From: Danxiaibacter flavus
GTDB taxonomy: Bacteria > Bacteroidota > Bacteroidia > Chitinophagales > Chitinophagaceae
Direction: 5' to 3'
Length of the DNA stretch: 64,000 nucleotides
Assembly: GCF_041060425.1 (NCBI RefSeq)
Contig: NZ_JAULBC010000008.1
Coordinates: 248,001-312,000 of the forward strand
The notes below the pieces were generated by a model. The model did not search any database and had not been told where the DNA came from. It was given only the letters and a program-made list of their open reading frames with translations. Of the stretch, positions 56,478-64,000 are shown piece by piece. The translations under genes were made by a program, and so were the position numbers. The stretch's first letter is position 1, and every line of letters begins with the position of its first letter.

Positions 56478-58061
56478 ATGAATACCAATAATAAAACAAT
56501 AAAATATTCACTGCTTGGAAGTGCTGTTGCGGCATTACTGTTTTTCAGCTGCAGCAAGAATTTCCTGAATGTGCCGCCGCAGGGACAACAAACCGAAGAT
56601 GAAGTGAGCCAGGATCCTAACGCGGCATCAGACCTTGTACTGGGTGCGTACAACACTTTATATTTTGGCGGTTTCGATAATACCACCATCGGGCTGCTTT
56701 ACTCACTGACAGTAGACGTTGCATCTGACGACGCTGACAAAGGAAGTACAGCTTCTGATGGTCCCGAGGCCAATCAAATGGATCACTTTAATATTAGCCC
56801 GACAAACTTCTACCTGGATAATCTCTGGAAAGGGCATTACCAGGCAATTGCCCGCACCAACCAGGCCTTAAAAGTATTGGATGCGGCTACATTTGACGAG
56901 ACATTAAAGAACAGGCTGATTGGTGAAACAAGATTTCTGAGAGGTTTTTATTACTTCAATCTTGTTCGCTTGTTCGGCGGAGTGCCGTTGATTCTGAGAG
57001 TACCAGCTCCTTCCGAATCCAATAAAGATGAATTTGTGGTAAAGCAATCTGTAGATAGCGTTTACAAAGCGATCATTAGTGATTTACAGTTTGCTATGGA
57101 TAACCTGCCTTTACGTGGAGAAGCAGGCGCGCAGGAAGGTCGTGCCAATAAAGGCGCTGCTGAAGCTTTTCTCGCAAAAGTGTACCTGTATCAGAAGAAC
57201 TATCAGAAGGCTTATGAATTAACAAAGGATATTATTAACTCAGGAAAATATTCATTGGTTCCTTATCCCTACTACGGCGCAATATTCCGTGAAAATCCTG
57301 TTAATGGTGTTGGCGGGGTGAACAACACAGAATCCATTTTTGAAATGCAGGCAGCCAAAAACAATACCTGTGATGCCATTAGCAAGCTATATGCAAACGG
57401 ACAGGGAGCACGAGCAAAGAAAGGCTGGCCGGATAATGTGTTTAATGATGTTATTTATGCCGGTGACCTGGGGTTTGGATTCAACGATCCTTCTGAAAGT
57501 TTGGTAAATGCGTATGAGCCCGGCGATTCTACCCGCAAGTTTGGAACAATCATATTTGTGCAGCCAACTGGCGGAGCCAATACGGGCACAGTGTTGTGGG
57601 ATGGATTCAGGATACCTACACAGGACTCTGTTGAAAATCCGCGTTACAGTTACAAAGCATATCACAGTCCTTTGAAAGAAACTTTTGCATGCAACGGTCC
57701 GAACGATAAAGATGACAGACCTAAAAATATACGCCTGATGCGTTATGCAGAAGTGTTGCTGATTAATGCGGAAGCAGGATTGCAGGTTGGCCAGGCTGGT
57801 GAAGCTGCCACCAGTTTGAATATGGTAAGACAAAGAGCAGGGCTGGCGAATGCTGCTGCAACTATCGACAACGTATGGAAAGAACGCCGCGTTGAATTGG
57901 CTATGGAGTGTGACCGTTTCTTCGACCTGGTGCGCACCGGACGTGCAGTTACATTTCTTGGTCCGCTAGGGTTTAAGGCCCAACGAAATGAAGTGTTTCC
58001 CATACCGCAAAATCAGATCGATCTAAGTAACAAAAGGTTGACACAAAACCAGGGATACTAA
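56478..58061 (+). CDS. SusD/RagB family glycan-binding lipoprotein
   Basis: A 527-residue surface lipoprotein (lipobox ALLFFSC, Cys25) that lids the SusC transporter. Marks: FLNVPPQGQQTEDEV, the TPR-like helices (ARTNQALKVLDAAT, LIGETRFLRGFYYFNLVRLFGGVPLI), AKVYLYQKNYQKAYELTKDII, and the C-terminal RLMRYAEVLLINAEA, ERRVELAMECDRFFDLVRTG and FPIPQNQIDL. It is co-transcribed with susC. Its ligand should match the glucanases downstream. Confidence 0.95.
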   Translation: MNTNNKTIKYSLLGSAVAALLFFSCSKNFLNVPPQGQQTEDEVSQDPNAASDLVLGAYNTLYFGGFDNTTIGLLYSLTVDVASDDADKGSTASDGPEANQMDHFNISPTNFYLDNLWKGHYQAIARTNQALKVLDAATFDETLKNRLIGETRFLRGFYYFNLVRLFGGVPLILRVPAPSESNKDEFVVKQSVDSVYKAIISDLQFAMDNLPLRGEAGAQEGRANKGAAEAFLAKVYLYQKNYQKAYELTKDIINSGKYSLVPYPYYGAIFRENPVNGVGGVNNTESIFEMQAAKNNTCDAISKLYANGQGARAKKGWPDNVFNDVIYAGDLGFGFNDPSESLVNAYEPGDSTRKFGTIIFVQPTGGANTGTVLWDGFRIPTQDSVENPRYSYKAYHSPLKETFACNGPNDKDDRPKNIRLMRYAEVLLINAEAGLQVGQAGEAATSLNMVRQRAGLANAAATIDNVWKERRVELAMECDRFFDLVRTGRAVTFLGPLGFKAQRNEVFPIPQNQIDLSNKRLTQNQGY

Positions 58062-58098
58062 CGGTACTTGCATTTGTGTACACACAAAAAAGAAATGT

Positions 58099-59010
58099 AT
58101 GAAAAGCATGATAAAAATATTCTCATCACCTTCACTGGCCTTGTTTACTATGGGGGTGATTATTTTCGCTTCCTGCACAAAAGCCGATTATGGCGATGAT
58201 TTTAAACAGTCATCTCCGCCGCCTATAGGTAACTACAACACATCTGATGATGTGGCGAAGGATGCTATTATTGCCAAGTGGAGCTTTGAGAATAATTTCA
58301 ATGATAGCATCCAGCATCTCACCGGCACAAATCACAATGCATCTTTTGTCGAAGGTTTTAAGGGGATGGGCTACCAGGGTAATGATACCAGCTATGTAAC
58401 ATTTAAGCAACCGGGGTCAATACCCAATCTTAAAGGGTTTACCATTTCATTCTGGATGAAAGCGCCTCAAACAAGCGGGCTTGCAAGAGGGATCTGGTCA
58501 CTCAACAACAAGACAGATTTCTGGGGTAACCTGGACATCTACATGGAAAATTTTTCCAGTCCTGACACCGCTTATTTTAAAGTCCATCTTGGCAACAACA
58601 TTGACGGCGTTAACATAGGCCAGTTTAGCGAAACCAAAATTCCGGCCGCCATTAATAAATGGACCAGTATTATTATATCTTATGATTCAGCTAGCTCCGT
58701 TTTTAATATTTACGCCAATTCTCAATCACAGCCCATCAATGTGGGTAGCCAGAGCAATGTAAGAGGACCGGTATTAAGCGGGCCGAATAATACGAACTAT
58801 GGTCCGCTCAATTTTAAAGACAACAATGCAACCGCTGTGGTGCTTGGCACCTGGCAGTTTCAGCCGAACGATCCTGAGATTACCAGCACAGGCAGCCAGC
58901 CATGGGCCGGAAGTTTTGCAGGCGTATTGGATGAATTCAGGATTTATAGCAGAGCTTTAACAGCGAAAGAGGTAGATGCATTGTTCAGGCTTGAAAAATT
59001 GGGGCTGTAG
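58099..59010 (+). CDS. LamG/concanavalin-like lipoprotein of the PUL
   Basis: A 303-residue lipoprotein (IIFASC, Cys26). From about residue 55 it has a LamG jelly-roll: IIAKWSFENNFNDSIQHLTG, GYQGNDTSYVTF, GFTISFWMKAP, NKWTSIIISYDSASSVFNIYAN, and the ending GVLDEFRIYSRALTAKEVDALF. Such proteins in SusC/D operons are surface glycan-binding proteins that help hold the polymer. It lies 37 nt after susD; a repeat block then separates it from the glucanases. Confidence 0.9.
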   Translation: MKSMIKIFSSPSLALFTMGVIIFASCTKADYGDDFKQSSPPPIGNYNTSDDVAKDAIIAKWSFENNFNDSIQHLTGTNHNASFVEGFKGMGYQGNDTSYVTFKQPGSIPNLKGFTISFWMKAPQTSGLARGIWSLNNKTDFWGNLDIYMENFSSPDTAYFKVHLGNNIDGVNIGQFSETKIPAAINKWTSIIISYDSASSVFNIYANSQSQPINVGSQSNVRGPVLSGPNNTNYGPLNFKDNNATAVVLGTWQFQPNDPEITSTGSQPWAGSFAGVLDEFRIYSRALTAKEVDALFRLEKLGL

Positions 59011-59025
59011 AGAAGCTTATTTCAA

Positions 59026-59160
59026 TTCATTGCCGTCGTGCTTTAGCCGACGGATGACAGTTGATATTTTAATTTGGCTTTAGCCAAAAAGTTGAAATAT
59101 GTGGCTAAAGCTATAATCCAAATTGTGACTATCCGTTCGCTAAAGCGAACGGCAATGAAA
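59026..59160. repeat. MITE/REP-like element, copy 2
   Basis: TTCATTGCCGT at the left and ACGGCAATGAAA at the right, with internal GTGCTTTAGCCGAC and TTCGCTAAAGCGAA hairpins; homologous to 17234-17374 over its length. Confidence 0.75.
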
Positions 59161-59225
59161 AACAGCCAACATTTTGATATTGGACAGACACTCATATTGT
59201 GCCAATAACAAGCTTACCAATAATG

Positions 59226-59335
59226 CAGGTTTTCCCGTAGGGAATTAAGCTCAATAGAAATGTCAAAAAAGACAATCATAGTCCGTTAGGACTTTAACAC
59301 AGGCGCGAGGTTAATGTCCCACGGACAACAACAGG
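59226..59335. repeat. mini-hairpin array, second copy
   Basis: TTTTCCCGTAGGGAATTAAG and CTCAATAGAA, then GTCC-gtta-GGAC and GTCC-cac-GGAC units, as at 16863. In both loci the array is a neighbour of the 140-bp element, but on opposite sides. Confidence 0.65.
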
Positions 59336-59475
59336 CTTCAATCATTCTTAGTCTTTGACTGTAATTTGTCTTAGAAGATTGGAACGCATTCTCTGTGTAA
59401 TTCTGTGCCTGCTCCGTGTAACTCTGTGTAACTGTATTATTGCGCAACCCTGAAAAGCACACCAATTTATTGCCC

Positions 59476-61167
59476 ATGCACAAAAGGTCCTTTTTCATAT
59501 TGAGTGCAATAGTCGTTTTGTTTTCCTGCTCAAAAAGCAGCAATTCCAATACGCCGCCACCTCTTCCTCCGGAAGACTTCAGATTCACCGGTGTTACAGT
59601 TGACGGTGTTTCAGGAACAAACAATTATTCCTATCAATCAGTGAAAGTAAGCCCTGTTATTAAACTTGCCTTCACTGTTCCTGTTAGTTTAACTTCCGCA
59701 TCATCCGCTATTTCGCTGATCGATCAGCACAGTGTTTCTGCGCAGTTGCAGTACAGCTATGCAAGTGCATCTGACAGTAATACAATAGTAGTGCAACCGA
59801 AGAGCAATCTTCAAAACATTGAAGCATATGTATTGAAAGTAATGTCCGGTCTGCAATCGCAAAGAGGAACAAAATTGAATAATACGATTACAGTAAACAT
59901 ATTAACTGCAATAGATTCTACAGATAAATTCCCCCGGATTTCAGACAGTGCGTTATTGGATCTTGTACAAAAACAAACACTCAAATATTTTACAGACTTC
60001 GCACATCCTGTAAGCGGCATGGCAAGAGAACGCAATACTTCAGGAGATGTTGTAACGACCGGTGGAACTGGTTTTGGTATTATGGCCATAATAGCCGCAG
60101 CGAACAGAAATTTTATTGCGCGAAGTAGTGCCACTACACAGATTCAGAAAATTGTAAACTTCTTACATACTGCTGACCGTTTTCACGGCGCATTCCCGCA
60201 TTGGCTGAATGGCAGCACAGGTAAAGTAGTCCCTTTCAGCACAAAAGATGACGGAGCCGATCTTGTTGAAACCGCTTTTTTAATGCAGGGATTGCTGGCT
60301 GCGCGACAATATTTTAACCTCGCAACTAATGAAGAAAAATTATTAAGAAGCGACATAGATAGTTTGTGGCGGGCGGTTGAATGGAGTTGGTTCAGGAAAT
60401 ATGTTGGAAACGGGCCGGAAAATGTTTTGTACTGGCATTGGAGTCCTAACTACGCTTGGGATATGAACCTCCAGGTCCGCGGATGGAATGAAGCGTTAAT
60501 GCCATATGTGCTTGCTGCATCTTCACCAACGCATGGTGTTCCCAAAATAGTTTATGATAATGGCTGGGCGCAAAACGGCGCGATGAAAAACGGCAAAACA
60601 TTTCTCGGGTATCAATTGCCGTTAGGACCGGATTATGGCGGCCCGTTGTTCTTTTCTCATTATTCATTCCTTGGAATTAAGCCCGGTAGCCTTAAAGATG
60701 TTTATGCAGATTATTGGATGCAGAATAAGAATCATACAATGATCAACTACAACTATTGTGTAAATAATGACAAGAATTTTTTTGGCTATAGTGCAAGTTG
60801 CTGGGGACTAACTGCCAGCGATGATAACAGACAGGGCTATCTGGCACACAGTCCTGCGAATGATGATGGTGTAATATCTCCTACGGCAGCGTTGTCAGCC
60901 ATGCCTTACGCACCTGCCGAATCGATTGCAGCTTTAAAGTTTTTTTATTATACTTTGGGAGATAAGTTGTGGAAGGACTATGGTTTTATTGATGCGTTCA
61001 GTTTAAACGATGCATGGTTCGCCAATTCTTTCCTGGCAATAGATCAGGGGCCAATAATTGTAATGATTGAAAATTACAGAAGCGGTTTGCTTTGGAACTT
61101 GTTTATGAGTTGTCCTGAGATTAAGAACGGGATGAAATCCCTCGGATTTCAAAGTCCGTATCTGTAA
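59476..61167 (+). CDS. GH144-type glucanase (PF10091 glucoamylase-like) lipoprotein with N-terminal Ig-like domain
   Basis: The ATG at 59476 is preferred over a TTG at 59440; it gives lipobox VVLFSC (Cys18). Residues about 32-145 form an Ig-like domain (SVKVSPVIKLAFTVPVSL, VQPKSNLQNIEAYVLKV). The catalytic (alpha/alpha)6 domain follows: LVQKQTLKYFTDFAHPVSGMARER, TTGGTGFGIMAI, HWLNGSTGKVVPF, KDDGADLVETAF with acidic candidates, YWHWSPNYAW, RGWNEALMPY, GGPLFFSHYSF and AIDQGPIIVMIENYR. The founding GH144 enzyme, from Chitinophaga pinensis, is an endo-beta-1,2-glucanase, so that is the predicted activity. The lipid anchor suggests an outer-surface or periplasmic first cut. Confidence 0.88.
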   Translation: MHKRSFFILSAIVVLFSCSKSSNSNTPPPLPPEDFRFTGVTVDGVSGTNNYSYQSVKVSPVIKLAFTVPVSLTSASSAISLIDQHSVSAQLQYSYASASDSNTIVVQPKSNLQNIEAYVLKVMSGLQSQRGTKLNNTITVNILTAIDSTDKFPRISDSALLDLVQKQTLKYFTDFAHPVSGMARERNTSGDVVTTGGTGFGIMAIIAAANRNFIARSSATTQIQKIVNFLHTADRFHGAFPHWLNGSTGKVVPFSTKDDGADLVETAFLMQGLLAARQYFNLATNEEKLLRSDIDSLWRAVEWSWFRKYVGNGPENVLYWHWSPNYAWDMNLQVRGWNEALMPYVLAASSPTHGVPKIVYDNGWAQNGAMKNGKTFLGYQLPLGPDYGGPLFFSHYSFLGIKPGSLKDVYADYWMQNKNHTMINYNYCVNNDKNFFGYSASCWGLTASDDNRQGYLAHSPANDDGVISPTAALSAMPYAPAESIAALKFFYYTLGDKLWKDYGFIDAFSLNDAWFANSFLAIDQGPIIVMIENYRSGLLWNLFMSCPEIKNGMKSLGFQSPYL

Positions 61168-61220
61168 TGGTAAAATAACGGTGCCGGCTTGCTGAAGAAA
61201 CGAAAAATAAAAACGCGCTT

Positions 61221-62573
61221 ATGAAATATACTCACTTGTTCCTGCTATTATTTCTATCCTGCTGTTTTCATGCTGCTTTTTCACAAAAGAAGCAAGCTGT
61301 CCCTACAGTTGCATTTGATGCGGCTAAAAGGCCAAAGAACTTATCGGATACTGCTTTACTCGAACTGGTGCAAAAACAAACCTTTCGCTATTTCTGGGAT
61401 TTTGCGCACCCCGTAAGCGGGCTTGCCCGCGAACGTAGTAATGTGGCTTATGATTACGGGAATGAGGTTGTTACCACGGGTGGCAGTGGCTTTGGGATTA
61501 TGGCCATTATAGTTGCATCAGAAAGAGGATGGGTAACAAGAGCGCAAGCAGCAGAAAGAATGAATAAAATTGTCAGGTTCTTATATAAAGCAGACAGCTA
61601 TCATGGTATTCTTCCGCACTGGCTGAATGGTGAAACGGGAAAGACTATTCCTTTTAGCAGGAAAGATGATGGAGCCGACCTGGTGGAAACAGCTTTCTTG
61701 TTCCAGGGACTTTTGTGTGCGCGACAATACTTTACAAAGGACAATCAAATGGAGCGTGAAGTGCGAGATCGTGTTAACTGGTTATGGGATCAGGCAGAAT
61801 GGAATTTCTTTACGCGGGATGGTCGCGATGAACTATACTGGCACTGGAGCCCTAACAACGGCTGGAGTATGAACTTTCCGTTGCGTGGCTGGAACGAATG
61901 CCTGATGGCGTATATAATGGGAGCCTCATCACCACGCTATGCGATAACGCCACAGGTATATAACCGTTGCTGGGCGGAGAGCAACCATTTTAAGAATGGA
62001 AAGGAATTTTATGGCATCAAATTGCCGTTGGGCTTCGACTATGGCGGCCCGTTATTTTTTACACATTATTCATTTCTTGGGTTAAGTCCAAAAGGATTAA
62101 AAGATCAATACGCAGATTATTGGGAATTGAATACAAATCATACACTCATCAATCACGAACATTGCATTCGTAATCCAAAGAATTTTAAAGGCTATGGCGC
62201 CAATTGTTGGGGCTTGACAGCGTGCGACACATATGACGGCTATAATGCTTTTTCACCGGACAATGATTGGGGAACCATTGCTCCCACAGCTGCACTATCA
62301 GCATTCCCTTATACGCCGGAATTTTCCATGCAGGCACTCAAGCATTTTTATTATGATCTGGGGGATAAAATATGGAGCGAATATGGCTTTGTGGACGCAT
62401 TTAATGAAACACAAAACTGGTATGCAAAATCTCATCTTGCCATTGACCAGGGACCGATTATTGTGATGATTGAAAATTACAGGACAGGGTTGTTGTGGAA
62501 GTTGTTCATGAGCTGCCCGGAGGTGCAAAAGGGGTTAAAGACGCTGGGTTTCGAAAGTCCCTATCTGCGATAG
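61221..62573 (+). CDS. GH144-type glucanase, secreted paralog
   Basis: A 450-residue paralog of the preceding enzyme without the Ig-like domain. It has a signal peptide ending AAFSQ and no clear lipobox at the cleavage site, so it is probably soluble in the periplasm. Catalytic landmarks are the same: FWDFAHPVSGLARER, TTGGSGFGIMAI, KDDGADLVETAFL with Asp149 and Asp153, YWHWSPN, RGWNECLMAY with Glu226, GGPLFFTHYSFLG and IDQGPIIVMIENYRTG. Predicted endo- or exo-acting beta-1,2-glucanase. It lies 53 nt after its paralog and is likely co-transcribed; the pair probably divides surface and periplasmic steps. Confidence 0.9.
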   Translation: MKYTHLFLLLFLSCCFHAAFSQKKQAVPTVAFDAAKRPKNLSDTALLELVQKQTFRYFWDFAHPVSGLARERSNVAYDYGNEVVTTGGSGFGIMAIIVASERGWVTRAQAAERMNKIVRFLYKADSYHGILPHWLNGETGKTIPFSRKDDGADLVETAFLFQGLLCARQYFTKDNQMEREVRDRVNWLWDQAEWNFFTRDGRDELYWHWSPNNGWSMNFPLRGWNECLMAYIMGASSPRYAITPQVYNRCWAESNHFKNGKEFYGIKLPLGFDYGGPLFFTHYSFLGLSPKGLKDQYADYWELNTNHTLINHEHCIRNPKNFKGYGANCWGLTACDTYDGYNAFSPDNDWGTIAPTAALSAFPYTPEFSMQALKHFYYDLGDKIWSEYGFVDAFNETQNWYAKSHLAIDQGPIIVMIENYRTGLLWKLFMSCPEVQKGLKTLGFESPYLR

Positions 62574-62577
62574 GGGT

Positions 62578-62760
62578 AAACCACGGAGGCAGGGCGCCAA
62601 AACGAAACACGGAGGTTTTTTGGGCCACAAAGACGCAAAGACAAAAAGAAGCACAAAGATGCTTGAACCCCGTCCGATCCGGCACGGGCGGGCACGGAGG
62701 CACAGGCGAAAGAACGAAACACGGCGTTTTTTTAACCAAACACAAAGGTGCACAAAGGAT
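62578..62760. repeat. inverted repeat arm left of recO
   Basis: ACCACGGAGGCA and CGAAACACGG units surround GACGCAAAGACAAAAAGAAG and CACAAAGATGCTTGAACC (62632-62669). The reverse complement of this 38-bp core is at 63784-63821, and neighbouring units match too. Confidence 0.75.
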
Positions 62761-62841
62761 TAAAAGCTTTGAATTATCTTATTATTCTCGCAAATCTTTT
62801 TTATGATTTCGTACCCATCTACTATTCTCGAAATCTTACGG

Positions 62842-62905
62842 TCTTAGGCGTCTTACGATCTTACATGTCTTACACGTCTTACGATCTTACTGTCTTACTG
62901 TCTTC
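62842..62905. repeat. degenerate GTCTTACGATCTTAC tandem repeats
   Basis: About six units of 9-15 bp (GTCTTA, GATCTTAC, CTGTCTTA) run just upstream of recO. Confidence 0.6.
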
Positions 62906-62929
62906 AAAATATTTCTCTTTCTTTGCTGT

Positions 62930-63664
62930 ATGACTCACAAAACCAAAGGCATTGTTTTACGTGCAGTAAAATACGGCGAGACCAGCATCATCGCGACGGT
63001 ATATACCGAGCTTTTTGGAATTCAGAGTTATATTGTAAAGGGGGTAAGACAATCATCAAAAAAATCCCAGGGAAAGAGTAATTATTTTCAGCCATCAGCT
63101 ATCCTGCAAATGGAAGTGTATCACAACGAGCTGAAAAATCTTCAGTTTATCAAGGAATTTGAATGGGCATATTTATATGAACACTTATTTTTTGATGTAA
63201 TAAAAAATGCAGTAGCTACCTATATGGTTGAATTGTTGCAACATAGTTTGAAGCAACCTGAAGCGAACCCGGAATTGTTTTACCTGATGGAAGATTCGTT
63301 AAAACAACTGGACAGAGGAGATGTTACACTCACTGCCAACCTTCCTCTATACTTTACCCTCCATCTCGCCACAGAACTTGGGTTTCAATGGCAGGGAGAA
63401 TTTAATAAACATACACCTGTGCTGGATCTTGAAGAAGGGCAGTATGTTGGCGATATTCCCGGACACCCTTTTTATCTATCCGGCGAACTTGCCCGCATCA
63501 GTTCCGAGATCAATAGCATCAACTTCTACAACGATCTGGAAAATATCCAGTTAAACAGAACTGTAAGGCGTCAGCTGCTGCAATCTTTCCAGCAATACAT
63601 TGCACTCCATGTCTCCGATTTCGGCGAGCTCAGAAGCCTTTCTGTCCTTTACGAGCTCTTTTAA
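62930..63664 (+). CDS. recO: DNA repair protein RecO
   Basis: A 244-residue protein of recombinational repair that helps load RecA at gaps. The N-terminal OB fold reads KTKGIVLRAVKYGETSIIATVYTE, FGIQSYIVKGVRQSSKK and FQPSAILQMEVYH; the helical C-terminal part has AVATYMVELLQHSL and LATELGFQWQGEF. The Cys zinc finger of some RecO proteins is absent. Flanked by inverted repeats; the next gene is a probable ruvB. Confidence 0.92.
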   Translation: MTHKTKGIVLRAVKYGETSIIATVYTELFGIQSYIVKGVRQSSKKSQGKSNYFQPSAILQMEVYHNELKNLQFIKEFEWAYLYEHLFFDVIKNAVATYMVELLQHSLKQPEANPELFYLMEDSLKQLDRGDVTLTANLPLYFTLHLATELGFQWQGEFNKHTPVLDLEEGQYVGDIPGHPFYLSGELARISSEINSINFYNDLENIQLNRTVRRQLLQSFQQYIALHVSDFGELRSLSVLYELF

Positions 63665-63714
63665 GTTTCACGCAGCGCCCGCGACGAAGCAACGGCGCAA
63701 CGAATCCTTTGAGC

Positions 63715-63880
63715 CTCTTAGTGTGTCCCTTGTGCTTCGTGGTTCGAATGCTCCGTGTTTCGTTTTCTCGTCCGTGCCTCCGTGGTTCAAGCATCTTTGT
63801 GCTTCTTTTTGTCTTTGCGTCTTCGTGGCAAATAAATCCCCGTGTTTCGTTTCTTCGCCTGTGCCTCCGTGGTTTAAAAA
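63715..63880. repeat. inverted repeat arm right of recO
   Basis: Reverse complement of the 62578-62760 arm: CCGTGTTTCG, GTGCCTCCGTGG, then GGTTCAAGCATCTTTGTGC and TTCTTTTTGTCTTTGCGTC. Confidence 0.75.
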
Positions 63881-63909
63881 ACCTATTTTTGGCATTTGAA
63901 TCACAGTTC

Positions 63910-64000
63910 ATGAGTAATCCCAATTTACAGGCAGATAAATCGCAGCAAAGTGCAGCAGAGAAGGAGTTCGAGAACACGATACGCCCGAAAGAGATCGTTG
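63910..64000 (+). CDS. ruvB: probable RuvB N-terminus, 3' end outside window
   Basis: Only 30 residues are in the window: MSNPNLQADK..., then AAEKEFENTIRPKEIV. The ending (A)EKE.EN.(I/L)RP is the N-terminal arm of Bacteroidota RuvB, the motor of Holliday-junction branch migration. Position after recO fits a repair role. The call rests on a short stretch. Confidence 0.65.
   Translation, partial: MSNPNLQADKSQQSAAEKEFENTIRPKEIV

Larger units (their letters stand above)
59011..59475. other. intergenic repeat block inside the PUL
   Basis: No gene is seen. It holds the second copy of the 135-141-bp element (59026-59160), mini-hairpins (59231-59335) and, at 59389-59432, a run of GTGTAA/TCTGTG-type tandem repeats. 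It may weaken read-through from susCD into the glucanase genes. Confidence 0.6.

Noticed and set aside
62578..62760. Coding sequence downstream of the second glucanase
   Set aside because: Open frames exist on both strands, but they consist only of the low-complexity CACGGAGGCA/CACAAAG repeat units that recur inverted at 63715.

Overview
The window reads as a chromosomal segment of a Bacteroidota bacterium, most likely a member of the Chitinophagaceae. The signs are a SusC/SusD pair, proteins with type IX secretion (T9SS) C-terminal sorting domains, a PorP/SprF protein, many short lipoproteins with a Bacteroidota-style lipobox, and tandem GH144-type glucanases of the kind known from Chitinophaga. 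No rRNA, tRNA or CRISPR array was seen.

Region 1 (1-13.6 kb) is an accessory island. It opens with the 3' part of a large RHS-repeat gene that runs in from the left edge. A secreted small protein gene follows 11 nt later and is a candidate immunity partner. Next comes about 6 kb of AT-rich displaced RHS modules: a headless RHS-core copy with two frameshifts that carries a new HEWGH metallopeptidase-like tail and a translationally coupled partner, several orphan lipoprotein genes, paralogous duplicates, short RHS-core scars, and three copies of a roughly 90-bp hairpin element placed just after the orphan genes. The island ends with a 1010-residue DUF4157 (eCIS-core) protein whose C-terminus looks like a papain/OTU-type cysteine protease.

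Region 2 (13.8-21.5 kb) holds a DUF4874/DUF4832 secreted protein, an acyltransferase-3 membrane protein, a LytS-type histidine kinase with a LytTR response regulator, a nucleoside phosphorylase-family protein and an AhpD-like protein. Region 3 (21.5-27.4 kb) is a tandem pair of IPT/FG-GAP/T9SS surface proteins; the second copy is frameshifted just before its sorting domain. Region 4 (27.7-40.9 kb) is mixed housekeeping: SRPBCC, DUF5995, four alpha/beta hydrolases, an SDR, a long acyl-CoA dehydrogenase with a divergent MarR neighbour, a GT2, an OppC-like permease and a lipoprotein. Region 5 (41.1-48.8 kb) pairs a PorP/SprF protein with a 2.2-kaa secreted protein built of about 19 Ig-like repeats and ending in a type B T9SS sorting domain. 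Region 6 (49.1-52.3 kb) has a CheY-like regulator, dcd, a phosphopantetheinyl transferase and obg. Region 7 (53.0-62.6 kb) is a polysaccharide utilization locus (SusC, SusD, LamG lipoprotein, two GH144-type glucanases), predicted to act on beta-1,2-glucan. Region 8 (62.9-64.0 kb) has recO and the start of a probable ruvB.

Intergenic DNA is rich in structured repeats: palindromes with a shared core and locus-specific stems, a roughly 140-bp element with terminal inverted repeats (two copies), arrays of mini-hairpins beside it, and a pair of inverted repeats flanking recO. Three genes or remnants carry single-base indels, which may be real decay, slippage or sequencing error; the raw sequence alone cannot separate these.
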